In this document: positions 39,288-46,533 of the stretch, one piece after another
Layout of the letters: each line of letters begins with the position of its first letter
Position numbering within the stretch: the first letter of the stretch is position 1
The notes under the pieces: generated by a model
Databases searched by the model: none
What the model saw: only the letters and a program-made list of their open reading frames with translations
What the model was told of the DNA's origin: nothing
Position numbers and translations under genes: made by a program
Assembly: GCA_009841015.1 (NCBI GenBank)
Contig: VXMQ01000102.1
Span: forward strand, 1-46,533
Length of the DNA stretch: 46,533 nt
Origin: Candidatus Palauibacter denitrificans
GTDB taxonomy: Bacteria > Gemmatimonadota > Gemmatimonadetes > Palauibacterales > Palauibacteraceae
Direction of reading: 5' to 3'

Positions 39288-40520
39288 TTATGCCTCGCGG
39301 AGAACTCCGTGCCGGATCTCGCCGCCGACTGCCGTGGCGACGCACGCGTTGGGGCGCAGGTGGTAGAGCCAGTGCTCGACGTCCGGCGCATCGATGACCG
39401 CGAAATCCGCCGCGGCTCCCGGCTCCAGCGACCCCACTTTCCCTTCGCGCCCGAGGGCCCGGGCCGCGTAGCGCGTCGCGCCCTTGAGTACCTCCGCGGG
39501 CGTCATTCGCTGGCGGGCGCACGCCAGCGTCATGGCGAAGGGAAGGTGCCAGGATGGGGCCGTGCCGGGGTTGAAGTCTGTGGCAACCGCCACCGCGACC
39601 CGGCCGTCGATGAGCGCCCGGGCCGGGGGCGGCGCCTGGTTGAGGTAGAGGGTGGCGAGAGGCAGCGTGACCGCCACGACACTGGCCGCCGCCAGCGCCT
39701 CGATTCCGGCTTCCGACACGTACTCGAGGTGGTCCGCCGACACGGCCCCGAGCGACGCCGCGAGCTCGGCCCCGCCACCATCGGAGAGCTGGTCCACGTG
39801 GAGCTTCGGCCGTAACCCCAGCTCGGATCCTCGTTCGCAGATCCGCCGCGCCTCGTCGACCGAGAAGGCTCCGTCCTCGACGAACACATCGCAGAACTCG
39901 GCCAGCCCCTCCCCGGCCACGGCAGGCAGGATCCGCTCGATCACGAGCCGCACGTAGCCCGCCCGGTTCGCGGCCCATTCCGGAGGGACGACGTGCGCGG
40001 CGAGGCACGTTGCGACGATCCGGGCGCCCCCCCCTTCGTCGAGTTGCCGGTACACCCGCAGGAGCCGGAGCTCCGTCTCGAGATCCAGCCCGTACCCGCT
40101 CTTCGCCTCGACGGTCGTGATGCCGAGGGACGCCATCCCCGAGAGAAACTCGTGCGCCCGGGCGAGCAGCGTCTCCTCGTCGAGCGCGCGCGTGGCCCGT
40201 ACGGTGGATGCGATCCCGCCGCCCGCCGCGGCGATCTCCAGGTAGTCGCGGCCCCGGATTCGGTCGGAGAACTCGCCCGCCCGCCAGCCGCCGAAGGCAA
40301 GATGGGTGTGCGCGTCCACGAGTCCGGGAATGACGAGCCTTCCGCCGGCGTCCCGGGCCGGTTCCGCTTCGTACTCTGCCGGCAGCGCCTTGGCCGGCCC
40401 GGCCCAGCGGACGGTCCCATCGCGCCACACGAGCGCGGCGTCCCGGATGAGCCCGATGTCGTCCTGACCGGCAGGGTTCGCGCAGGTGGCGAGGCAGCCG
40501 ATGTTCGCGAGGCGCGGCAT
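39288..40520 (-). CDS. hutI: Imidazolonepropionase
   Basis: 410 aa, normal length. Amidohydrolase with VDAHTHLAFGGWR (metal histidines), RGRDYLEIAAAGGGI, TTVEAKSGYGL, ATCLAAHVVPPE, KLHVDQLSDGGG, SADHLEYV, and ATDFNPGTAPSWHLP with the catalytic Asp. It hydrolyses 4-imidazolone-5-propanoate to N-formimino-L-glutamate, third step of histidine degradation. Last gene of the minus-strand hut operon, 16 nt after hutU. Confidence 0.95.
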   Translation of the reverse strand: MPRLANIGCLATCANPAGQDDIGLIRDAALVWRDGTVRWAGPAKALPAEYEAEPARDAGGRLVIPGLVDAHTHLAFGGWRAGEFSDRIRGRDYLEIAAAGGGIASTVRATRALDEETLLARAHEFLSGMASLGITTVEAKSGYGLDLETELRLLRVYRQLDEGGGARIVATCLAAHVVPPEWAANRAGYVRLVIERILPAVAGEGLAEFCDVFVEDGAFSVDEARRICERGSELGLRPKLHVDQLSDGGGAELAASLGAVSADHLEYVSEAGIEALAAASVVAVTLPLATLYLNQAPPPARALIDGRVAVAVATDFNPGTAPSWHLPFAMTLACARQRMTPAEVLKGATRYAARALGREGKVGSLEPGAAADFAVIDAPDVEHWLYHLRPNACVATAVGGEIRHGVLREA

Positions 40521-40536
40521 GGCGGAGAGCGGGCGG

Positions 40537-42195
40537 TTACTCGAGCATGGGAAGGTCGACTCCGCGCTCGCGGGCCGTGCGGATCGCCTCCGGATACCCC
40601 GCGTCGGCGTGCCGCATGACGCCGGTCCCCGGATCCGCCGTGAGCACCCGCTCCAGCCGCCGGCTGCCCGATGCCGTCCCGTCGGCGACGCACACCATGC
40701 CTGCGTGCGTGGAATACCCGATTCCCACGCCGCCCCCGTTGTGGATGGAGACCCAGCTCGCCCCGCAGGCGGTGTTGAGCATGGCGTTGAGCAGCGGCCA
40801 GTCGGCGATCGCGTCGGAGCCGTCCCGCATGCCCTCCGTCTCCCGGTTCGGCGAAGCCACGGAGCCGGTGTCGAGATGGTCGCGCCCGATCACGATGGGC
40901 GCCTGCACCCGTCCCGTCCTCACCAGCCAGTTGAAGCGCTCGCCCATCTCCGCGCGCTCGCCGTATTCGAGCCAGCAGATGCGGGAGGGGAGGCCCTGGA
41001 AGCGGACCCGCTCGCGCGCCTGGCGGATCCAGCGGCCCAGCGCCTCCTTCTCGGGGAACGTTTCGAGGACGGCGGCATCCGTCGCCGCGATATCCCCGGG
41101 GTCACCGGAGAGGGCGGCCCAGCGGAAGGGTCCCGCGCCCCGGCAGAAGAGGGGCCGAATGAAGGCCGGCACGAAGCCGGGAATGTCGAAGGCCTCCCCC
41201 ATCCCGCGCAGGTCCGCCACCTGGCCGCGGAGGTTGTTCCCGTAGTCGAATGCGATCGCCCCCTTCTCCCTGAGCGCGAGCATGGCCGACACGTGCGCCA
41301 CCATCGAATCCAGGACCCGCTCGACGTAGCCCTCCGGGTCCGAAGCGCTCATGGCCTCGGCCGCTTCCACGGACAGGCCCGCGGGGATGTAGCCGAGGCG
41401 GAGGTCGTGCGCCGAGGTCTGGTCCGTGAGCACGTCGGGGACGACGCCGCGCGCCGCGAGCGCCGGCAGGACCTCCGCAATGTTCCCGAGGAGGGCCACG
41501 GAAAGCGCCACCCGCCGGTCCATTGCGGCGGAGAGCCACTCCAGCGCCTCGTCGAGGTCCGTCGCCATGCGGTCGCAGTAGCCCGTGTCGAGGCGGCGGC
41601 GAATCCGGTCCTCCCGGACCTCGACCCCGAGAAACGCCCCCCCGTTCATCGTCGCGGCGAGTGGCTGGGCGCCCCCCATCCCGCCCAGCCCGGCGGTCAC
41701 CACGAGCCGTCCGGCGAGGGAGCCCCCGAAGTGCTGCCGTGCAAGTTCCGCGAACGTCTCGTAGGTCCCCTGGAGGATCCCCTGCGTGCCGATGTAGATC
41801 CACGAACCCGCCGTCATCTGCCCGTACATGGTGAGCCCCAGCGCATCGAGGCGCCGGAACTCGTCGATATCTCCCCAGCGGGGGACGAGGTGGGCGTTCG
41901 CGATGAGGACGCGCGGCGCCTCGTCGTGGGTGCGGAACACGCCGACCGGCTTCCCGCTCTGTACGAGGAGGGTTTCGTCGTTCTCGAGTCGTCGGAGCGT
42001 CTCCACGATCCTGCCGTACGCCGTCCAGTCGCGCGCCGCCTTGCCCGCGCCGCCGTACACGATGAGGTCCTCCGGTCGCTCCGCCACGTCCGGGTCGAGG
42101 TTGTTCATGAGCATCCGGAGGGCCGCCTCCTGATGCCATCCCTTGCAGGAGAGCGTCGTTCCCCTCGGCGCCCGGATCGGTCCGGCCGGTTTCAT
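40537..42195 (-). CDS. hutU: Urocanate hydratase
   Basis: 552 aa from the ATG at 42195, the usual size. [20 protein letters not shown] at the start, [26 protein letters not shown] of the NAD+-binding Rossmann part, [11 protein letters not shown], and [16 protein letters not shown] near the end with [13 protein letters not shown] before it. It adds water to urocanate with tightly bound NAD+. A longer open frame reaches back to 42768 but has no family similarity; the ATG overlaps the ftcD stop by 4 nt (ATGA). Confidence 0.96.
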   Translation of the reverse strand: MKPAGPIRAPRGTTLSCKGWHQEAALRMLMNNLDPDVAERPEDLIVYGGAGKAARDWTAYGRIVETLRRLENDETLLVQSGKPVGVFRTHDEAPRVLIANAHLVPRWGDIDEFRRLDALGLTMYGQMTAGSWIYIGTQGILQGTYETFAELARQHFGGSLAGRLVVTAGLGGMGGAQPLAATMNGGAFLGVEVREDRIRRRLDTGYCDRMATDLDEALEWLSAAMDRRVALSVALLGNIAEVLPALAARGVVPDVLTDQTSAHDLRLGYIPAGLSVEAAEAMSASDPEGYVERVLDSMVAHVSAMLALREKGAIAFDYGNNLRGQVADLRGMGEAFDIPGFVPAFIRPLFCRGAGPFRWAALSGDPGDIAATDAAVLETFPEKEALGRWIRQARERVRFQGLPSRICWLEYGERAEMGERFNWLVRTGRVQAPIVIGRDHLDTGSVASPNRETEGMRDGSDAIADWPLLNAMLNTACGASWVSIHNGGGVGIGYSTHAGMVCVADGTASGSRRLERVLTADPGTGVMRHADAGYPEAIRTARERGVDLPMLE

Positions 42196-43109
42196 GCCTC
42201 TCCTCCCTCTTCGTCGTCTCCGCCTCCCGGCAGTTCCAATATCTGGTCCGGCGCCAGATCCGCGTCCAGCCGCGCAATATCGAGGCCGCGAATGGCCCCG
42301 GCGGGCACCGGGCCGATGAACTCGCACCCCGCGAGGGCCACACCATCCGCCCGCGCCCCTGTGGCGACGCGCTCGTACACCGTATCGATCCCGGTCGCCG
42401 CGTAGCGAGTCAGGTTCATGGACACCTGTGTCAGCCCCCGTCGCCGGAGCGGGATCCCGAGTGCCCGGACGTGCGGGAGCCCGCCTCCCGACTCCCGGAT
42501 CGCCGCCGCGATGCGCCGAGCCGGCCCCGGATCCGCCGTGTCGAGGTTCATGTTGAAACGTACGAGCGGCTCCCGCACGCCGACCGCGACGGCGCCCAGC
42601 GACGGATGAGGCGCCGTGGGACCGAGGTCCGGCCTCCATTCGGGGCTCGACAGTTTGCCGGCCAGACCCTCGAACTGCCCGGACCTGATGTGGGGAAGGG
42701 ACGTCCGCTCCGGGATCGTCGCCGCCCGTTCGTAGAAGAAGACCGGGACGCCGCGCCGCGCCGCCCACTCGCCGAAGGACCGCGACGCTCCGAGCGCATC
42801 GAGCTCGGGGCAGCCGGGGCCGCGCACGAAGGGAACGACGTCCAGCGCACCGATCCGGGGGTGCCGGCCCCGGTGCCGCCGGAGGTCCACCTCCGCGTAC
42901 ACTGCCGCCGCGAGCACGGTCGTCGCGCGGACGACGTCCGCCGGGGCTCCGCGGTAGGCGAGCACCATGCGATGGTGGTCCGGGTCGGCCGAGGCGTGGA
43001 GGAGCTCGACACCGCGGATTCCCTCGACCGCGGCCGCGAAGCGAGCCATCCTGCGCGGGTTGCGTCCCTCACTCACGTTGGGCTCGCAGAGGAGCCAGGC
43101 GGGACTCAG
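42192..43109 (-). CDS. ftcD: Glutamate formiminotransferase, probable CTG start
   Basis: 305 aa, the transferase part only, with no cyclodeaminase domain. [10 protein letters not shown] is the conserved opening; [27 protein letters not shown] and [11 protein letters not shown] follow as in the family. It moves the formimino group of formiminoglutamate to tetrahydrofolate, giving glutamate, so hutF/hutG are not needed. No ATG, GTG or TTG lies between the conserved opening and residue-poor sequence far upstream. The CTG at 43109, overlapping the hutH stop as CTGA, is the best start; a GTG within the NVSEG motif would truncate it. Confidence 0.9.
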   Translation of the reverse strand: MSPAWLLCEPNVSEGRNPRRMARFAAAVEGIRGVELLHASADPDHHRMVLAYRGAPADVVRATTVLAAAVYAEVDLRRHRGRHPRIGALDVVPFVRGPGCPELDALGASRSFGEWAARRGVPVFFYERAATIPERTSLPHIRSGQFEGLAGKLSSPEWRPDLGPTAPHPSLGAVAVGVREPLVRFNMNLDTADPGPARRIAAAIRESGGGLPHVRALGIPLRRRGLTQVSMNLTRYAATGIDTVYERVATGARADGVALAGCEFIGPVPAGAIRGLDIARLDADLAPDQILELPGGGDDEEGGEA

Positions 43110-44725
43110 AGCGGCTTGGAGGGCCAGAGATCGCCCAGGGCGCCGGCGGCCGCCCGTTCCAGCGTCCCGTCGTCGATGACCGCCTCGAGACGCGCGATGT
43201 CCTCCGCCAGGGAGCGGTCCTCGATGACCGGAGGTACGCACTCGCGGACGGCCTCGTAGACGGCCCGCGTGCCGGCCCCCAGCAGGTCCCGGCCGCCGGG
43301 ACGGAGGTAGATCGCCTGCGCGGCGCCGAACAGTTCGATCGCGAGCACGGTGCGCGTGTTGTCGAGGATCTCAAGCGTGTGCCGGGCCGCGTTGGCCCCC
43401 ATGCTCACGTGGTCCTCCTGGTTCGCGCTTGTCGGGATCGAGTCGACGGAGTCCGGATGCGCGAGCGTCTTGTTGTCGGATACGAGCGCCGCCCCCGTGT
43501 ACTGGAGCGACATCAGGCCCCCGTGCAGCCCCGGAGACTCCACGAGCATGGCCGGAAGCCCCGCGGAGAGTTCCGGCGTCAGCATGCGGAACATCCGGCG
43601 GTCCGACAGGCTCGCAACGTCCGCGAGCGCGATCCCCAGCGTGTCGAGCCACAGGGCCGGCCCCGCGCCGTGGAAATTCCCGCCCGAAACGACCTCGCCC
43701 GGGTCCCGCCCGGTGGCGGGGAAGATCAGCGGGTTGTCCGACGCCGCATTGAGCGACGCTTCCACGCGCCCCCACAGGAATCCCACCATGTCGTGAACCG
43801 GACCGATGACCTGGGGTGAGCAGCGGAGACTGTAGGCATCCTGTACGCGCTCCGGGTCCGAATCGACGAGCCCGCTTCCGGAGAGGAGCGAACGGAGCCG
43901 CGCCGCGGTTCCGATCTGTCCCGGCTGGTTGTTCGCCGCGTGCAGCGCCGGGTTCAGCGCGGCCGAACGAGCCAGCAACGCCTCGAAGCTCAGCGCGGCC
44001 GCCAGTTCCGCGTGAAGGAGCAGACGTCGGGCGTCGTGGAGCTGCAGCGCGGCTCCCGCGACCATCATCGTCGTTCCGTTCGTCAGCGCCAGCCCTTCCT
44101 TGGCCTCCAGGGGCGGACGGGAGATCCCGGCCGCCGCCATCGCGCGCGCCCCGTCCATACGGTGCCCGTTGAACCATGCCTCGCCGCTGAACGCCGTCGG
44201 ATCCTCGTCCTCGCCGACGCCCGGCTCCGGGCCAGGGGAACGGGTCGCGACCGCCGCCATGTGCGCCAGGGGGGCGAGATCTCCGCTCGCCCCCAGCGAA
44301 CCCTTGCCCGGCACCACGGGCGTCACCCCGCGGTTCAGCATCCGGATCAGTGTGTCGATGATCGTCGGGCGGACGCCCGACGCGCCGAGTGCAAGCGAGT
44401 TCGCCCGCACGAGCAGCATCGCCCGCACCCAGTCCTCGGGCAGCGGCGGACCCGTCCCCGTCGCACACTTGAGGATCAGGTTCCACGACAGGCGGGCCGC
44501 ATCCGGCGCCGCGATGCGGGTTCCGGCGAGCGAGCCGTAGCCGGTGGTGATCCCGTAGATCCGGGCCCCCGGGCGGGCCAGCGCCTCCACCACCGTGTTC
44601 CGGCTCGCCTCAACTCGCCGGCGCGCCTTCCCCTCGAGTTCCCGAACCTCCAGCCCCCTCCGCGCCACGGCGACGACATCCGGAATCGAGAGTTGCCGGG
44701 AGAGCGTTACGGCCGCCTGGCTCAT
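43106..44725 (-). CDS. hutH: Histidine ammonia-lyase
   Basis: 539 aa from ATG 44725. YGITTGYGSLA near the start and GKGSLGASGDLAPLAHMA with Ala146-Ser147-Gly148, which cyclises to the MIO electrophile. Also NGTTMMVAGAAL, QDAYSLRCSPQVIGPVHD, ASDNPLIFPATG, SVDSIPTSANQEDHVSMG. It removes ammonia from histidine to give urocanate. Its start overlaps the hemQ stop and its stop overlaps ftcD, so translation is coupled on both sides. Confidence 0.96.
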   Translation of the reverse strand: MSQAAVTLSRQLSIPDVVAVARRGLEVRELEGKARRRVEASRNTVVEALARPGARIYGITTGYGSLAGTRIAAPDAARLSWNLILKCATGTGPPLPEDWVRAMLLVRANSLALGASGVRPTIIDTLIRMLNRGVTPVVPGKGSLGASGDLAPLAHMAAVATRSPGPEPGVGEDEDPTAFSGEAWFNGHRMDGARAMAAAGISRPPLEAKEGLALTNGTTMMVAGAALQLHDARRLLLHAELAAALSFEALLARSAALNPALHAANNQPGQIGTAARLRSLLSGSGLVDSDPERVQDAYSLRCSPQVIGPVHDMVGFLWGRVEASLNAASDNPLIFPATGRDPGEVVSGGNFHGAGPALWLDTLGIALADVASLSDRRMFRMLTPELSAGLPAMLVESPGLHGGLMSLQYTGAALVSDNKTLAHPDSVDSIPTSANQEDHVSMGANAARHTLEILDNTRTVLAIELFGAAQAIYLRPGGRDLLGAGTRAVYEAVRECVPPVIEDRSLAEDIARLEAVIDDGTLERAAAGALGDLWPSKPL

Positions 44726-45570
44726 CGCGCCGCCCCCGACGAGAGCAGGCCCTCGAACTCCTCCGCGGCCATCCGTTTGCCGACCGTGAAGGGGCCGAAC
44801 TCGGCGTACTCGGAGCTCGCCTCGTCGTAGCGCATCTCGCTGATGATGGCCTTGAACTCGAGCGGATCGGCCGCCCACAGCGTCACGGCCCATTCCCAGT
44901 CGTCCAGGCCCATCGATCCGCTGATCACCTGAAGAATCCGGCCCGCGAAGCTCCGTCCTACCCTGCCGTGCGCCGCCATCAGCTCCGCCCGCTCCTCCAG
45001 CGAAAGCCTGTACCAGTTCTGCCCCGGGTTGCGGCGCTTGTCCATCGGGTAGTAGCAGACGTACGGCATGTGCTCCGGCTGTCTCGGCTCGAGCCGGCGC
45101 CGCACGTACTCCTTCCGCCGCTCCTCCGCGAGCGCGTCCGCGAGGGCGGCGGCCCACGCCTCGCGGTCCCCCGGATCGATGCGTCCGGCAAGTTCCCGGG
45201 TCAGGGCGTAGAGACCCAACTCCACCACGGACAGGTACTCGTCGCGGACGAGGATGTGATCGTCCGAGGCGGAGAGGTGTATTTCGCTGCCCGCCTCGAT
45301 GAGGCGGTCGAACGTGTCCCGGAAATGGACGATGAGGAAATCGATCCCGCTCCCCGCCACGCGATAGACGCCGGACCAGCCGGGCTCCGATCCGGCGGAC
45401 CACTTCTCGGCCAGCGCGGCGAAACTCCTCAGCGCCTCCCGGGCGACCGTCGGATCCGCGCCTCTGAGACCGGCCCAGTCGAGTTCGATGGATTGATGAA
45501 GGACATACCACCCCTCGATGGAGGCGGGCGGGAGTTCGGAGGCGTGCGGGAGCGGGCGGCCCGTCGTCAC
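44722..45570 (-). CDS. hemQ: Coproheme decarboxylase HemQ (chlorite dismutase family)
   Basis: 282 aa from GTG 45570 (GTGA overlap with the TM2 gene). The C-terminal domain carries PYVCYYPMDKRRNPGQNWY with candidate catalytic Tyr173/Tyr174 and the clamp lysine, then LMAAHGRVGRSF with proximal heme ligand His201, and MGLDDWEWAVTLWAADPLEFK. The distal arginine of true chlorite dismutases is not evident. HemQ oxidatively decarboxylates coproheme III to heme b, the final step of the coproporphyrin-dependent pathway. Residues 60-130 (FRDTFDRLIEAGSE region) form the N-terminal ferredoxin-like half. Unusually it sits inside the hut operon. Confidence 0.92.
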   Translation of the reverse strand: MTTGRPLPHASELPPASIEGWYVLHQSIELDWAGLRGADPTVAREALRSFAALAEKWSAGSEPGWSGVYRVAGSGIDFLIVHFRDTFDRLIEAGSEIHLSASDDHILVRDEYLSVVELGLYALTRELAGRIDPGDREAWAAALADALAEERRKEYVRRRLEPRQPEHMPYVCYYPMDKRRNPGQNWYRLSLEERAELMAAHGRVGRSFAGRILQVISGSMGLDDWEWAVTLWAADPLEFKAIISEMRYDEASSEYAEFGPFTVGKRMAAEEFEGLLSSGAAR

Positions 45571-46169
45571 TTGAACGGGCCGGCCAGGCCCGGGAAACGG
45601 TACACGATCACGCCGCTGTCGGCCGCGTTGTCCACGTCCACGTGCCCCTTCACGACCATCTCCCGCAGGGCCTCCTCCACCTCCTCGAAGCTGAGACCCG
45701 AGGCGAGGACGCCCTGTGTCACCGTCAGCAGTCCGCCGTTCGCCTGTGCGGCCTTCAACAGGATCTGCTGCCGGGTGTCCGCCTTGGTGAGCTGCCGGGA
45801 TGGGGCGGACGGCTCGGCGGCTGCGGCGAGGCGCGGGTGCGGCAGATATCCATCGCGGATGTTCGCCGTCCGCACGAGGCGCTTCATGCGGAAGAGGTCG
45901 AAGAACTGTCCGATGCCGAAGAGACCGAATGTGAGCAGCCAAATGATGCCCGTGGCATACATGCCGAGGTAGAAGCGGTGGATCCCGGCCGCTCCGACGA
46001 ACAGGCAGCACCAGAGGGCGAAGCCGACCCCGTTCGAGTACCGGTCTCCGGTGTCGGACGTCCGTTCCGCCGGCGGTTGGGGGGGAGTCACGACGAGCGG
46101 CACGACGGCGTACGGGGCCGCCGGGCCCTCGGGGCCGCCGCCGCCGGGTTCGTTGGGCTTTTCGGTCAT
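45567..46169 (-). CDS. TM2-domain membrane protein with C-terminal winged-helix-like segment
   Basis: 200 aa from ATG 46169. A proline-rich cytoplasmic start, then the TM2 domain: GFALWCCLFVGAAGIHRFYL, GMYATGIIWLLTFGLFGIGQ, and FFDLFRMKRLV, with the typical G-x2-G-x-HRFYLG turn. After a linker, the last 65 residues (TRQQILLKAAQANGGLLTVT, then LSFEEVEEALREMVVKGHVD) look like a small winged helix, as in some replication or regulator proteins. This may be a membrane-tethered regulator; function unknown. First gene of the operon that continues with hemQ and the hut genes. Confidence 0.8.
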   Translation of the reverse strand: MTEKPNEPGGGGPEGPAAPYAVVPLVVTPPQPPAERTSDTGDRYSNGVGFALWCCLFVGAAGIHRFYLGMYATGIIWLLTFGLFGIGQFFDLFRMKRLVRTANIRDGYLPHPRLAAAAEPSAPSRQLTKADTRQQILLKAAQANGGLLTVTQGVLASGLSFEEVEEALREMVVKGHVDVDNAADSGVIVYRFPGLAGPFK

Positions 46170-46495
46170 CGCTCGCTCGTACGCGCCGGTCACTCCGGAG
46201 GTTTCCTGGCAGCCCGTGCCAAGAGCCCCGCCGTCTTCGAGCCGGAGGGGCCCGCTCCGGGCGCGTCGCCGCTCTCGGCGCTGGCGCCGGATCTTGCCAC
46301 GGGGTGCCACCCACAGAGAGGCACGTTACAACGCCGACCGCACCGCCGCACCCTGCCGAAATCCTTCCACCGCTCTCCGCCCTCACGCGGCGGTTTGCCC
46401 CGGACTACGGGCCGCCGATGCCGGCGACTCGCAAGGGACGCGCCTTTGCTCTAGATTGTCGCCCTCGCGGCCCCGCGGCGGGGCGCGAACGACGC
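46170..46495. promoter_or_regulatory. Upstream region of the hemQ-hut operon and of tRNA-His
   Basis: 326 nt in which I see no gene; open frames here are short and arginine/proline-rich. A perfect inverted repeat TGGCA-N5-TGCCA lies at 46207-46221, 38 nt before the first codon of the operon, and could be an operator. TAGATT at 46452-46457 is a possible -10 box for tRNA-His (39 nt before it), with only a poor -35 match. Confidence 0.4.
46207..46221. promoter_or_regulatory. Palindromic candidate operator TGGCA-N5-TGCCA
   Basis: Perfect 5-bp arms spaced by 5 nt (GCCCG), a typical size for a dimeric repressor or LysR-type site, 38 nt ahead of the TM2-hemQ-hut operon start. No known regulator gene is in the window to pair with it. 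It could also be chance in such GC-rich DNA. Confidence 0.3.
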
Positions 46496-46496
46496 G

Positions 46497-46533
46497 GTGG
46501 GCGTAGCTCAGGTGGTCAGAGCGCCAGGTTGTG
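46497..46533 (+). tRNA. tRNA-His(GTG), 3' part beyond the window
   Basis: The acceptor strand GTGGGCG is followed by TA, D-arm GCTCAGGTGGTCAGAGC, and the anticodon stem CCAGG with loop start TTGTG, putting GTG at the anticodon. A G at 46496 fits the extra G-1 of tRNA-His. Cut off right after the anticodon by the window end. Confidence 0.85.

Noticed and set aside
46206..46222. Sigma-54 promoter (TTGGCACGGGCTGCCA on the minus strand)
   Set aside because: The GG and GC elements are only 8 nt apart and not 10, so the spacing does not fit; the palindrome reading is kept instead.
1..46533. CRISPR arrays, insertion sequences, prophage or integrative element
   Set aside because: I found no regularly spaced repeats, transposase, integrase or terminal repeats; composition and gene packing are uniform.

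Overview
This window looks like a single high-GC, Gram-negative chromosome segment. My best guess is a Gemmatimonadota-type bacterium, by inference only. The reasons are: lipid A and LPS genes (LpxH, an LptE-like lipoprotein), HemQ instead of a classical late heme pathway, a hut operon using glutamate formiminotransferase, very GC-rich coding, many GTG/TTG starts, and tight operons with 1-4 nt stop/start overlaps. There is no sign of phage, plasmid, insertion sequence or CRISPR; the segment is dense core and respiratory DNA. Two tRNA genes are present: a complete tRNA-Pro(TGG) on the minus strand and a tRNA-His(GTG) cut by the window end.

Layout. 1-2888: the end of a DUF5683-like protein, lpxH (minus), a hotdog thioesterase, a LolA/LolB-like lipoprotein and an LptE-like lipoprotein (outer-membrane biogenesis). 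3051-10451: a ten-gene Mrp-type cation/proton antiporter operon in the order E-F-G-(MrpA C-terminal/MbhDE-like)-B-C-D-D-small-D. It has no full-length MrpA and three proton-pump-like subunits. 10448-11850: a PaaI-like thioesterase and hemC. 11840-12740 (minus): an HmuY-like protein and a small membrane protein.

12881-30444 is the most interesting part. A five-gene coupled operon encodes an ApbC/Mrp-type Fe-S carrier ATPase, a zinc-ribbon protein with a C-terminal PCP_red domain, a small ferredoxin and a two-gene ABC exporter. A second run follows. It starts with a double universal-stress protein carrying two PCP_red-like modules, then a SPASM radical SAM enzyme ending in another PCP_red domain. 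These are coupled to a cytochrome bd-like subunit I without subunit II, three membrane-bound c-type cytochrome proteins (one fused to an ethylbenzene-dehydrogenase-gamma-like heme domain), a cupredoxin lipoprotein, an aa3-type cytochrome c oxidase (ctaC, ctaD, ctaE, subunit IV) and heme O synthase (ctaB). I read this as a respiratory supercluster with its own maturation system. The repeated PCP_red module, otherwise known from dark-operative protochlorophyllide reductase, is the best candidate for an undescribed system.

30450-39236: two membrane proteins, an rdgB/HAM1 NTP pyrophosphatase, tRNA-Pro, and a large fusion of an ATP/ADP-translocase-like transporter, HEAT repeats and a cyclic-nucleotide-binding domain. 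After it come a receiver-only regulator, a histidine kinase without a sensor domain, an exported protein with kinase-like catalytic residues, and an exported PPP-type phosphatase. 39288-46169 (minus): one operon running TM2-domain protein, hemQ, hutH, ftcD, hutU, hutI, which combines the last step of coproporphyrin-dependent heme synthesis with histidine degradation.
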